Positions 41,623-49,538 of a stretch of 64,000 nucleotides of DNA are shown here, piece by piece; within the stretch, counting starts at the first letter, position 1, and every line of letters starts with the position of its first letter. The translations under genes were made by a program, and so were the position numbers. The notes beneath the pieces are model-generated. The model made no database searches. It saw only the letters and a list, made by a program, of their open reading frames with translations, and was not told the origin of the DNA. The DNA is from Baekduia alba (lineage in GTDB: Bacteria; Actinomycetota; Thermoleophilia; Solirubrobacterales; Solirubrobacteraceae). The stretch is taken from assembly GCF_028416635.1 (NCBI RefSeq), contig NZ_CP114013.1, positions 806,001 to 870,000 on the forward strand. The letters run 5' to 3'.

Positions 41623-43140
41623 GTGAGTCGCATCGAGCTCAGCAGCAGCACCAGCGCGGAAGCCGTGCCCTTGCACGCGCCGCTCCCTGGCCTGCCCGCG
41701 ACCGCGACCGCGCCCGACGTCCCGCTTCTCCGCCCGCGCCACGATTCCACCGGCCTGCGCCGCGCGCTGCAGTCGCGCTTCCTGCGCCCGGCGCTCGACG
41801 CGGCGTGCCTCACCGGCTCGCTCGTGCTGGCGCTGCGCTGGCCAGGCGAGCCCGTCTGGCTCGGCGACGGCTGGCCGCTGCTGCTCTTCCCGCCGCTGGT
41901 GATGCTCCTGCTGCTGCTCCGCGGCATGTACGAGCGGCGCCTGCGGCCGACGATCCTCGACGGCGTCATCCCGATCGCCGGCTCGGTCTCGATCGCCGCG
42001 ATGTTCGTGGTGATCATGCAGATCTACGTCGGCGGGGCGGACTCGTTCTCGTCGATGACGGCCCATCTGTGGGCCGCGTCGATGCTGACGGTCGGCGGCG
42101 AGCGTGTCGCGCTGCTCGGCGTCCAGCGGATCGCCCGGACGCGCGGCCTGGCTGGCGCGCCGACGCTGATCGTGGGCGCCGGCACCGTCGGCATGCGCCT
42201 CGCGCGGCGACTCGAGCAGAACCCCGAGTACGGGCTGACGCCCGTCGGCTTCCTCGACGCCGACCCGATGGAGCTCGGCACGCACGAGAGCCCCGGCATC
42301 CCGGTGCTCGGCTCGCCCGACGAGCTCGACTGGATCGCCCAGCTCACCGGCGCCGAGCACGTGATCATCGCGTTCTCGTCGGAGCCCGACGAGCGCCTCG
42401 TCGACCTCGTGCGCCGCTGCGAGGCGCTGGGGCTCGAGGTGTCGCTGGTCCCGCGCCTGTTCGAGTCGCTCAACCACCGCGCGACGTACGAGCCGCTGGG
42501 CGGCACGCCGCTCATGGGCCTGCGCAGCGTGCACCCCAAGGGCTGGCAGTTCACGGTCAAGCATGCGTTCGACCGCATCGGCGCCGCGCTCCTCATCCTC
42601 GCCTTCGCGCCGCTGATGGCCGCGATCGCGATCACCGTGCGGCTGTCCTCGCCCGGCCCCGTCATCTTCCGCCAGCGCCGCGTCGGCCGCGACGGCACGG
42701 TCTTCGACCTCTTCAAGTTCCGCTCGATGCGCCTGCCCGACCCGGCGGCCGAGGGCTTCAGGCCCGGCGTCGACAGCGCGCCCGGCGGCGTCGAGGGCAC
42801 CGATCGCCGGACGTGGATCGGGCGCGTGCTGCGCCGGACGTCGCTCGACGAGCTGCCGCAGTTCTTCAACGTGCTGCTCGGCGAGATGAGCCTGGTGGGC
42901 CCGCGCCCGGAGCGGCCCGAGTTCGTCGAGCTCTTCGAGACCGACATCCGCCGCTACGGCGACCGTCACCGCGTGAAGTCCGGCGTGACCGGCTGGGCGC
43001 AGGTGCACGGCCTCCGCGGCCAGACGTCCCTGAGCGACCGCGTCGAGTGGGACAACTACTACATCGAGCACTGGACCCTGGGCTTGGACTTCAAGATCCT
43101 GGCCTTGACGATGCTCGAAGTGCTGCGCCCGGCCGAGTAG
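41623..43140 (+). CDS. Polyprenyl glycosylphosphotransferase (WbaP/WcaJ type)
   Basis: 505 residues from GTG 41623. Four N-terminal membrane helices, a Rossmann-like middle (LIVGAGTVGMRLARRLEQNP) and a C-terminal Bac_transf domain: SSPGPVIFRQRRVGRDGTVF, FKFRSM, RRTSLDELPQFFNVLLGEMS and LVGPRPERPEF. It transfers a sugar-1-phosphate to undecaprenyl phosphate, the first step of exopolysaccharide assembly. Complete and of family length. Confidence 0.92.
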   Translation: MSRIELSSSTSAEAVPLHAPLPGLPATATAPDVPLLRPRHDSTGLRRALQSRFLRPALDAACLTGSLVLALRWPGEPVWLGDGWPLLLFPPLVMLLLLLRGMYERRLRPTILDGVIPIAGSVSIAAMFVVIMQIYVGGADSFSSMTAHLWAASMLTVGGERVALLGVQRIARTRGLAGAPTLIVGAGTVGMRLARRLEQNPEYGLTPVGFLDADPMELGTHESPGIPVLGSPDELDWIAQLTGAEHVIIAFSSEPDERLVDLVRRCEALGLEVSLVPRLFESLNHRATYEPLGGTPLMGLRSVHPKGWQFTVKHAFDRIGAALLILAFAPLMAAIAITVRLSSPGPVIFRQRRVGRDGTVFDLFKFRSMRLPDPAAEGFRPGVDSAPGGVEGTDRRTWIGRVLRRTSLDELPQFFNVLLGEMSLVGPRPERPEFVELFETDIRRYGDRHRVKSGVTGWAQVHGLRGQTSLSDRVEWDNYYIEHWTLGLDFKILALTMLEVLRPAE

Positions 43141-43156
43141 CCGTACCCTGTAGGTC

Positions 43157-43243
43157 GTGAGCCCGTTCTGGATCTGGATGCAGGCGCTGATCGTCGTCTG
43201 CGTGGTGGCAAGCATGATCATCGCCACGATCAAGCTCGTCTGA
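43157..43243 (+). CDS. Tiny single-helix membrane protein
   Basis: 28 residues: GTG 43157, MSPFWIWMQALIVVCVVASM then a short basic end, TGA 43241-43243. It is almost one transmembrane helix. It begins 16 bp after the glycosylphosphotransferase stop and ends 25 bp before the universal stress protein gene, filling the gap. Similar short single-helix frames occur in related genomes to my recollection; not verified. Confidence 0.45.
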   Translation: MSPFWIWMQALIVVCVVASMIIATIKLV

Positions 43244-43268
43244 GCGCCATCGCCCTAGACTGCCGGCC

Positions 43269-43712
43269 ATGTTCCAGCAGATCGTTGTGGGCACCGACGG
43301 CTCCGAGACCGCCGGCAAGGCCGTGGCGCAGGCGGCCGAGCTGGCCGCGGCGGTGAACGCGACGCTGCTGGTCGTGTCCGCGTTCGAGCCGGTCAGCGGC
43401 ACGCGGCTGCGCGAGGAGGCCTCGCACGCCCCCGACGACGTGCGCTGGATGGTCAACCCGCGCGAGGACGTCGACGCGACGCTCGAGTCCGCCGTCGAGG
43501 TCGCGGCCGATCATGGCGCGCAGTCCAAGACGTTCGCGCGTCAGGGCGACCCGGCCGACGCGATCCTCGACGTCGCCGAGGAGCAGGGCGCCGACCTCAT
43601 CGTGGTCGGCAACAAGGGCATGACGGGCGCGAAGCGCTTCCTGCTGGGCTCGGTGCCCAACAAGGTGTCGCACCACGCGCCGTGCAGCGTGCTGATCGTC
43701 CGGACGACGTAG
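43269..43712 (+). CDS. Universal stress protein
   Basis: 147 residues, one UspA domain. IVVGTDGSETAGKAVAQAAE starts the fold and VGNKGMTGAKRFLLGSVPNK carries the ATP-binding G-x2-G-x9-G(S/T) motif, so it belongs to the ATP-binding class. Cytoplasmic dimer in stress and growth arrest. It converges on the subtilase gene, 12 bp between stops. Confidence 0.9.
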   Translation: MFQQIVVGTDGSETAGKAVAQAAELAAAVNATLLVVSAFEPVSGTRLREEASHAPDDVRWMVNPREDVDATLESAVEVAADHGAQSKTFARQGDPADAILDVAEEQGADLIVVGNKGMTGAKRFLLGSVPNKVSHHAPCSVLIVRTT

Positions 43713-43724
43713 CCGACGTCGCCG

Positions 43725-45002
43725 CTACGCGACCGGCACGGTCGGGTCGGTCGCCGCCCCGGCGTTGACCAGGCCGTAGCCGTAGCGCGTGTCGTAGCCG
43801 GGCGGGCCGAGGTCGCGCGCGGTGGCCTCGAGCCGGCGCTCGACGGCGTCGGGCGACGGGTCCGGGCCGAGGATGCCGGAGGCGATGACGAGCGCCGCGG
43901 TCGCGCTGACATGAGGGACCGCCATCGACGTGCCCTGGTAGCCGCGCGGGATCCCGATCCGCGTCTTGTGGACGCCGACCAGCGTCATCTGCGCGATGTT
44001 GCGGCCGGCCGGGCCGCTGTGGTCGCAGCCGGCGTCGTCGAGCGGGGCGTCCTGTCCGCCGCCGGGGGCGACGAGGTCCAGGCCCGTGCCCTGGTTGGAG
44101 AAGTCCGACAGGCAGCCGTGCTCGGTCGTCGAGCCGACCGAGAGGACGTTGCTGTTGCGCGCGGGGTAGGCGACCGCGGTGTCGGCCTCGTTGCCGGAGG
44201 CCGCGACGACCACCGCGCCCTGCGAGCGCGCCTCGCTGATCGCGTCGATCAGCTGCGGGATCTGCCGCCAGCTGATGTCGGAGCCGAACTCCAGGCTCAG
44301 GTTGATGACCTTCGCGCCGTGCTTGACCGCGAAGCGCACGCCGTCGGCGATGACCGACGCGTCGCCCTCGCCGGTGTCGTCGAGCACCTTGACCGGCATG
44401 ATCGACGCGCCGTAGGCGAGGCCGGTGAGGCCGACGTCGTTGTTGGTGGCCTCGGCGATCGTCGAGGCGACGTGCGTGCCGTGGCCGTTGCGGTCGTTGG
44501 CGTAGGGGTCGTGGCCGACGAAGTCGTAGCCGCCGACGACCTTCGTGCTCGCCAGATCCGGGGACGCCGGCGTCTTGCCGAACCGCCGGTAGGCGACGCC
44601 GGTGTCGAGCACGGCGATCTTCACGCCCTGGCCGCCGGGGTGGCCGTCGGCGATCAGGTGGCCCCACGCATCGGGCGCGTTGACGCCCGCCGGGCCCGCG
44701 AAGTTCCACTGCACGGCCGACCAGCGCCCGGGCGTGGAGCCGCGGCCGGGGTCGTCGGGGACGTAGGCGCCCGCGGCGTGGGCGACGACGTTGCGGACCG
44801 CGTAGCGGACGTCGGGCCGCGCGCGCAGCTTCGCGATCGTCGCGGCCACTCGCGTGGTGTGGACCACGTGGGGATGCGCCCCCGCGTAGGCCACGACGAC
44901 CTCGTTCGGGACCGTCTCGGCGTGCGCGGTGGCGGCGCAGGCAGAGGCCAGCGCGGCCGCGGCGGCGACGACAGCGAGGATGCGTGGGGACAGTGCGGGC
45001 AA
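43725..45002 (-). CDS. Secreted subtilisin-like serine protease (S8)
   Basis: 425 residues from TTG 45002. A signal peptide ends near AHA; a short propeptide (VPNEVVVAYAGAHPHVVHTT) is followed by the catalytic domain with Asp133 in AVLDTGV, His174 in RNGHGTHVAS, oxyanion Asn in AASGNEAD and Ser in QGTSMAVPH. Extra Cys pairs may stabilise it. No C-terminal anchor, so it is released. Divergent from tadA across 59 bp. Confidence 0.92.
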   Translation of the reverse strand: MPALSPRILAVVAAAAALASACAATAHAETVPNEVVVAYAGAHPHVVHTTRVAATIAKLRARPDVRYAVRNVVAHAAGAYVPDDPGRGSTPGRWSAVQWNFAGPAGVNAPDAWGHLIADGHPGGQGVKIAVLDTGVAYRRFGKTPASPDLASTKVVGGYDFVGHDPYANDRNGHGTHVASTIAEATNNDVGLTGLAYGASIMPVKVLDDTGEGDASVIADGVRFAVKHGAKVINLSLEFGSDISWRQIPQLIDAISEARSQGAVVVAASGNEADTAVAYPARNSNVLSVGSTTEHGCLSDFSNQGTGLDLVAPGGGQDAPLDDAGCDHSGPAGRNIAQMTLVGVHKTRIGIPRGYQGTSMAVPHVSATAALVIASGILGPDPSPDAVERRLEATARDLGPPGYDTRYGYGLVNAGAATDPTVPVA

Positions 45003-45061
45003 AGGCGGTTCTTTGGATGAACCCTCGCTGCGGCGAGAAGTTCCACCATGATGACGCTTCG

Positions 45062-45523
45062 ATGAGGATGCAGCAGCAGGATGAAGCCTTCATGAGGATT
45101 GCGTTGGAGGAGGCGCGATCGGCCGTCGCGCACGACGACGTGCCGATCGGCGCGGTCGTCGTGGCCGACGACGGCCGGGTGCTCGGACGCGGGCGCAACG
45201 AGCGCGAGCTGCACGAGGATCCGACCGCGCACGCCGAGGTCCTGGCGCTGCGCGAGGCCGCCGCGGCGCTCGGCTCCTGGCGCGTGCTCGGCGCCACGCT
45301 GTATGTGACGCTGGAGCCCTGCACGATGTGCGCCGGCGCGATCGTCCTCTCCCGCGTGCCCCGCGTCGTGTTCGCGACGACCGACCCGAAGGCCGGCGCG
45401 GCCGGCAGCGTGCTGGACGTCCTGGCCGACACGCGCCTGAACCACCGGCCCGAGGTCATCGGCGGCGTCCTGGCCGACGAGGCCGCGGAGCTGCTGCGGT
45501 CCTTTTTCCGAGCGCGACGCTGA
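45062..45523 (+). CDS. tadA: tRNA-specific adenosine-34 deaminase
   Basis: 153 residues. Converts A34 to inosine in tRNA-Arg(ACG). The zinc site is TAHAEVLALREA (H57, catalytic E59) and EPCTMCAGAI (C87, C90). VPIGAVVVADDGRV and the C-terminal ELLRSFFRARR separate TadA from free cytidine deaminases. Start could be ATG 45062, 45068 or 45092; the first is used. A tRNA-Ser gene follows 84 bp downstream on the same strand. Confidence 0.92.
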   Translation: MRMQQQDEAFMRIALEEARSAVAHDDVPIGAVVVADDGRVLGRGRNERELHEDPTAHAEVLALREAAAALGSWRVLGATLYVTLEPCTMCAGAIVLSRVPRVVFATTDPKAGAAGSVLDVLADTRLNHRPEVIGGVLADEAAELLRSFFRARR

Positions 45524-45607
45524 GGGGACCCGTCCGGAGGATCGCCGCGCGATACGGGGGCGGATCCGCCGCGCGGATCCACTACTCTCTCACCTTCCGC
45601 CGTACCC

Positions 45608-45695
45608 GGAGGGGTGCCGGAGTGGTTGAACGGGGCGGTCTCGAAAACCGTTGTACGGCTTCGTCGTACCGAGGGTTCGAATCCCTCCCCCTCCG
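45608..45695 (+). tRNA. tRNA-Ser, anticodon CGA
   Basis: 88 nt. Acceptor stem GGAGGGG (45608-45614) pairs with CCCCTCC (45688-45694), discriminator G45695; the CCA end is not encoded. Anticodon loop CTCGAAA reads CGA, decoding UCG serine. A long variable arm (about TTGTACGGCTTCGTCGTACC) is typical of class II serine tRNAs, and the T arm is GAGGG-TTCGAAT-CCCTC. Confidence 0.96.
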
Positions 45696-45706
45696 CTGAA
45701 CACGAC

Positions 45707-45732
45707 GAAGGGCGCCCGCCGGGGCGCCCTTC
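45707..45732 (+). terminator. Bidirectional hairpin between tRNA-Ser and the cupredoxin-protein gene
   Basis: Perfect 11-bp arms GAAGGGCGCCC (45707-45717) and GGGCGCCCTTC (45722-45732) with a 4-nt loop. It starts 12 nt after the tRNA and lies 29 nt beyond the convergent gene's stop, so it can end both transcripts. Confidence 0.75.
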
Positions 45733-45760
45733 GCCGTTCGAGGCTGGTGTGCAGCGTCGA

Positions 45761-47401
45761 TCAGGTCTTCTTGGCCTTGCTCTTCTTCGTGACGCTGCCC
45801 TTCCCGTTCGCGCCGACGACGCGGAAGGCGCCGCGCATGAACGGGTGGATGCGGCAGAAGTAGGTGTAGGTGCCGGCCGAGAGGTCCTTCGGCGTCTTCC
45901 ACGTGTTGCGGTTGGCCGCCGGCGTGAACTTGCCGCCGAAGCCCGCGAGCGGGAGGTCCGGGCCGTAGCCGAGCTCGCCGGAGTCGAACTGGACCGAGCC
46001 GTTGGCGATCGGGTAGGCGATGCCGGTCGTGGCCGCGCACGGGGCCTTGCACGCGGTGATCGTGTGGTAGGCGGAGCCGGTCGGGGTCATGGCCCGCGTC
46101 GCGTCCAGGTTGGTGAACTTGAGCGACCGGCCGGCGCGGACGACCGGGGGGCGGCCGGTGGAGCCGGTGAGGCTCAGGTCGCCCTGGCCGTAGATGTAGC
46201 CCTTGATGTCGACGTTGGACGGGCTCGTGCCGTCGAGGACGTCGCGCGCGTCGGGCAGCCCGCTCTCCGGGTCGCCGCCGTGGTTGTCGTTCTCCTTGAG
46301 GTGCCCGTGCGTGACCAGCCCGTGCCAGTCGATCGCCTGCGTGAACGGGTCCTTGGCGCCGGGCAGGATGCCGTCGGCGTAGAAGACCACCATGATGCCC
46401 ATCGACTCGTACCACGAGGCCTTGCTCGTGTCGTAGGTGACGGTGGTGTTGATGGTGTCGCCGGCCTTCAGCGCGATCCGCCAGTCGGGCTTGGCGCCGG
46501 TCATCGACACGTCCCACGACACGGCGCCCGCGGGCTCGTAGTACTTGGCCTCGGAGCGGAACAGCTCCTTGGTCTGGCCGCTGCGCGTCGCGGTCAGGTC
46601 GTTGTACAACCCGCCCGGGTGCAGGTGGCCGGCGGTCGTGACCAAGGTCATGTCCTTGGGTGCGGTCCACTGGTGGGCCACGCCGATGTCCTTCTTCTGC
46701 GCGCCCTTGGCCTGCGTCGGGAACGTGAACTTGCCCTTGGTCCCGCTGCCCTTGAGGGCGTCGAAGACCGGGTAGGGCTTGATGCCCGCGACGTCCATCC
46801 ACAGCGGCTTGGCCTCGGTGATGCCGGCCGCCGCCGGCTCGCTGGCCGGCACGAAGTCGATCGTGTACTTGATGTACACGCTGTCGGGGTTCGGCGTCAG
46901 GTTGTGGATCATGTAGTTCATGATCCAGCCGTCGCTCGGGTCGTACTTGTAGCCGAAGCCCTGCGGGAAGTCGAAGATCGTCTTCTCCTCGCCGGCCGCG
47001 AACGTCGGGTACAGCCCGCCGTCGCGCGCGACGAGCCAGACGCCGTGGTGCAGGTGGATGACGTCCACGCGCGGGGTGTCGTGGCCGCCCTGCGCGTTGG
47101 TCTTGGCGTAGACCAGGTCCGGCTGGAACTTGGTGATGTAGCCCGGGACCGCCGGCTTGAGGTTGTTGGCCTGCGCCTCGATCGTGTTCTGGCCGGGGCT
47201 GATCTTGATCGGCCCGTAGAGGTAGGTGAGCTTCTGCATGCCGGGGTAGCTCGCCTCCGGCACGGTCTGGAGGGCAGAGATGTGCGCCCCGGGCAGCGCG
47301 CTGGAGGCGGAGGCGGACGCGGCGCCGAAGGCGGCGACCGCGAGCAGGGCGACCAGCGCGGTCAGGGCGCGGGTCGTGAGCATGGGGCGGCGGGACGGCA
47401 T
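45761..47401 (-). CDS. Secreted SURNod19-like protein with C-terminal cupredoxin domain
   Basis: 546 residues from ATG 47401 (47383 possible). Signal peptide, then a long beta-rich domain: SYPGMQKLTYLYGPIKISPG, VDVIHLHHGVWLVARDGGLY and DMTLVTTAGHLHPGGLYNDL, with many His, matching the stress-up-regulated Nod19 (SURNod19) pattern. The last ~120 residues form a cupredoxin with copper ligands His in AYHTITA and Cys, His, Met in YFCRIHPFM. Basic lysine-rich tail. Probably an extracellular copper protein, redox or metal handling. Divergent from a TetR gene, sharing two operators (47436-47495). Confidence 0.78.
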   Translation of the reverse strand: MPSRRPMLTTRALTALVALLAVAAFGAASASASSALPGAHISALQTVPEASYPGMQKLTYLYGPIKISPGQNTIEAQANNLKPAVPGYITKFQPDLVYAKTNAQGGHDTPRVDVIHLHHGVWLVARDGGLYPTFAAGEEKTIFDFPQGFGYKYDPSDGWIMNYMIHNLTPNPDSVYIKYTIDFVPASEPAAAGITEAKPLWMDVAGIKPYPVFDALKGSGTKGKFTFPTQAKGAQKKDIGVAHQWTAPKDMTLVTTAGHLHPGGLYNDLTATRSGQTKELFRSEAKYYEPAGAVSWDVSMTGAKPDWRIALKAGDTINTTVTYDTSKASWYESMGIMVVFYADGILPGAKDPFTQAIDWHGLVTHGHLKENDNHGGDPESGLPDARDVLDGTSPSNVDIKGYIYGQGDLSLTGSTGRPPVVRAGRSLKFTNLDATRAMTPTGSAYHTITACKAPCAATTGIAYPIANGSVQFDSGELGYGPDLPLAGFGGKFTPAANRNTWKTPKDLSAGTYTYFCRIHPFMRGAFRVVGANGKGSVTKKSKAKKT

Positions 47402-47435
47402 GGGACTGGGACGGGTCCTTGAGGCAGGCCGGTCT

Positions 47436-47495
47436 GTTGACCGGGCGGTCAGCGTGCGGCGACGAGGGTAACCCGTTGTTGACCATGCGGTCAAC
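47436..47495. promoter_or_regulatory. Double TetR-type operator GTTGACC-N4-GGTCAAC
   Basis: Site 1 GTTGACC-GGGC-GGTCAGC (47436-47453, one mismatch) and site 2 GTTGACC-ATGC-GGTCAAC (47478-47495, perfect 7-4-7). Starts are 42 bp apart, four helical turns, so dimers would bind the same face. The region lies between the cupredoxin-protein gene and the divergent TetR gene and probably controls both. Confidence 0.75.
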
Positions 47496-47516
47496 TGGGC
47501 GTAGCTTGCCCAACCG

Positions 47517-48200
47517 GTGACGACCTCCAAGAGCACGCGCCTCTCTCCCGACGCCCGCCGCGAGCAGCTGGTCGCGCTCGGCCTCGATCTGCTCGGCCGC
47601 ACGCCGCCCGATCAGGTCTCGATCGAGTCGATCGCCCGCGCCGCCGGGATCTCGAAGGGCCTGCTCTACCACTACTTCCCGACCAAGTCGGACTTCGTCG
47701 TCGCGGTCCTGCGGCGCTCTCGCGACGAGCTGGAGCGCCGGATGGCGCCGGACCTGACCGTCGAGCTCAGCGTCGGCGAGCGGCTCGACGCGTCGATCGA
47801 CGCGTTCCTCGGCTACGTCCGCGACCACGCCGTCGGCTTCCTCGCGATCGCGCACGCGCACGGGGGCGAGGACCCGGCGATCCGCGCGGTCATCGCCGAG
47901 AACCGCGCCCGGCGCGTGAGCGCGATGGTCGAGTTCGCCGCGGCGCTGTCGTGCGGCCCGCGCGAGGACGTCGAGTCGCCGGCGCTCGTCGTCGCGCTCG
48001 AGGGCTGGCTGTCGTTCTGCGAGGGCGTCGTGGCGCGCTGGCTGGAGCGCGACGACATCGGCCGCGCCGAGGTCCGCCACCTCATGCGCACCAACCTCCT
48101 GGCGACGCTGGCCTCGGTCGCCGACCTCGACCCGCGGCCGGCCGCGGGTCGCCTGGCGCGCGCGGCCGACGCGCTGCGCACCGGCCCGGTCGCGGCCTGA
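47517..48200 (+). CDS. TetR/AcrR transcriptional regulator
   Basis: 227 residues from GTG 47517. HTH: SIESIARAAGISKGLLYHYF with PTKSDFVVAVL. The C-terminal domain (VEFAAALSCGPREDVESPAL and WLSFCEGVVARWLERDD) fits ligand-binding TetR_C types. The perfect GTTGACC palindrome 22 bp upstream of its start suggests autoregulation together with control of the divergent SURNod19-cupredoxin gene. The inducer may relate to copper or oxidative stress (inference). Confidence 0.88.
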   Translation: MTTSKSTRLSPDARREQLVALGLDLLGRTPPDQVSIESIARAAGISKGLLYHYFPTKSDFVVAVLRRSRDELERRMAPDLTVELSVGERLDASIDAFLGYVRDHAVGFLAIAHAHGGEDPAIRAVIAENRARRVSAMVEFAAALSCGPREDVESPALVVALEGWLSFCEGVVARWLERDDIGRAEVRHLMRTNLLATLASVADLDPRPAAGRLARAADALRTGPVAA

Positions 48201-48212
48201 GCCTCCGGCGGT

Positions 48213-49400
48213 CTACGGGCGCGTCTCGGCCAGCGCGATCCCGGGCTTGTCGTCCGCCGGCGCCGCCGCGACGACGCGTCGCTCCCGCCGCGCGCCTGCG
48301 AAGACCCAGGTCTTGAGCGCGACGTAGCGCGTGACCGTCGCGACGAGGCTCGCCCCGACCAGCACCGCGAGCTCGACGGTGCGCGAGGCGCCGGGCGCGA
48401 CGCCGTGCAGGACGCCGAGCGCCCCCGCCGTCAGCGCGAGCGTGAGCACGTAGACCGCGCCGCCCGCCGCGTGCTGCTTGAGCAGCCCGCGCCGACCCAT
48501 CACGCCGAAGGTCAGCCGGCGGTTGGCCGCCGTGTTGGCGACCGCGGTCACCGCGAGCGCGATCGCGTTGGCCGCGCCCGCGCCGATCCCGCCCTCCCGC
48601 ATCAGGACGAACAGCAAGGCGTAGGCCATGGTCGACGCGATCCCGACCGCGACGAAGCGCGCGATCGGCGTCGCGAACGCGAGGCGGGCGACGCCCTGGA
48701 GGTCCTCGGCCGCCGTGCGCGCGACGTCCACGCGCGAGTCCGGGTCGTCGACCCAGTCGACGGGCACCTCGTGCGTGCGCAGGCCGGCGCGGCCGGCGAG
48801 GACGAGCAGCTCGGTGTCGAAGAACCAGCCGTCGTCGCGGATCTGCGGCAGCAGCTGCGCGGCCGCCGCGCGGGTGACGGCCTTGAAGCCGCACTGCGCG
48901 TCGGTGAACTGCACGCGCAGCGCGGCGTGCAGGATCTTGTTGTAGGACCTGCTGATGAGCTCGCGCTTGGGGCCGCGCGTGACGTTGGCCCCGCGCGCCA
49001 GGCGCGAGCCGATCGCGACGTCGCTGTGGCCGCTGAGCAGCGGCGCCACCAGCGGCAGCAGCCCGCGCAGGTCCGTCGACAGGTCGACGTCCATGTAGGA
49101 GACGACGCGCGCGTCCGACCGCGACCACGCCTCGCGCAACGCGAGGCCGCGCCCCTTGCGGTCCAGCCGCAGGTGCGCCACGTTCGGCAGCTCCCGCGCG
49201 AGATCGGCGGCGATGAACGGCGTGCCGTCGGTGCTGGCGTTGTCCGCGATGACGATGCGCCAGGAGAACGGGAAGCCGTCCGAGAGGAAGGCGTGAAGCC
49301 GGCGGATGCTGGTCTCCAGCGCCATCTGCTCGTTGTAGACGGGAACGACGACCTCGACATCTCGCCGAGGAGCTATGCGGCGGTCGGGGCAGCGGAACAT
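48213..49400 (-). CDS. GT2 glycosyltransferase fused to a GtrA-like membrane domain
   Basis: 395 residues. The N-terminal dolichol-phosphate-mannose-synthase-like GT-A domain has VEVVVPVYNEQMALETSIRR, ADNASTDGT and VSYMDVDLSTDL (metal DxD) and FTDAQCGFKAVTR. The C-terminal four-helix GtrA domain (ARFVAVGIASTMAYALLFVL to RYVALKTWVFAG) anchors or flips the polyprenyl-phosphate sugar. The product would feed lipid-linked sugars to GT-C enzymes such as the divergent gene at 49539. Convergent with the TetR gene (12 bp). Confidence 0.88.
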   Translation of the reverse strand: MFRCPDRRIAPRRDVEVVVPVYNEQMALETSIRRLHAFLSDGFPFSWRIVIADNASTDGTPFIAADLARELPNVAHLRLDRKGRGLALREAWSRSDARVVSYMDVDLSTDLRGLLPLVAPLLSGHSDVAIGSRLARGANVTRGPKRELISRSYNKILHAALRVQFTDAQCGFKAVTRAAAAQLLPQIRDDGWFFDTELLVLAGRAGLRTHEVPVDWVDDPDSRVDVARTAAEDLQGVARLAFATPIARFVAVGIASTMAYALLFVLMREGGIGAGAANAIALAVTAVANTAANRRLTFGVMGRRGLLKQHAAGGAVYVLTLALTAGALGVLHGVAPGASRTVELAVLVGASLVATVTRYVALKTWVFAGARRERRVVAAAPADDKPGIALAETRP

Positions 49401-49538
49401 GCCGAGAAGATCGACGGTGCCCGTCGGAACGCCGTGGGATCTGGCTGAGAGGACGCTGAGGGGTCCGAGCGCCAACGACTCAGCGACGTCCCAGGAAGCC
49501 CAGGGGACCGGCTCAGGTGCCGGGCCGATGCTGCTGGC

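Noticed and set aside
45582-48080. Minus-strand frame of 832 codons covering the tRNA and the TetR gene
   Set aside because: Overlaps a certain tRNA and is antisense to a certain TetR gene; the real minus-strand gene is in another frame.
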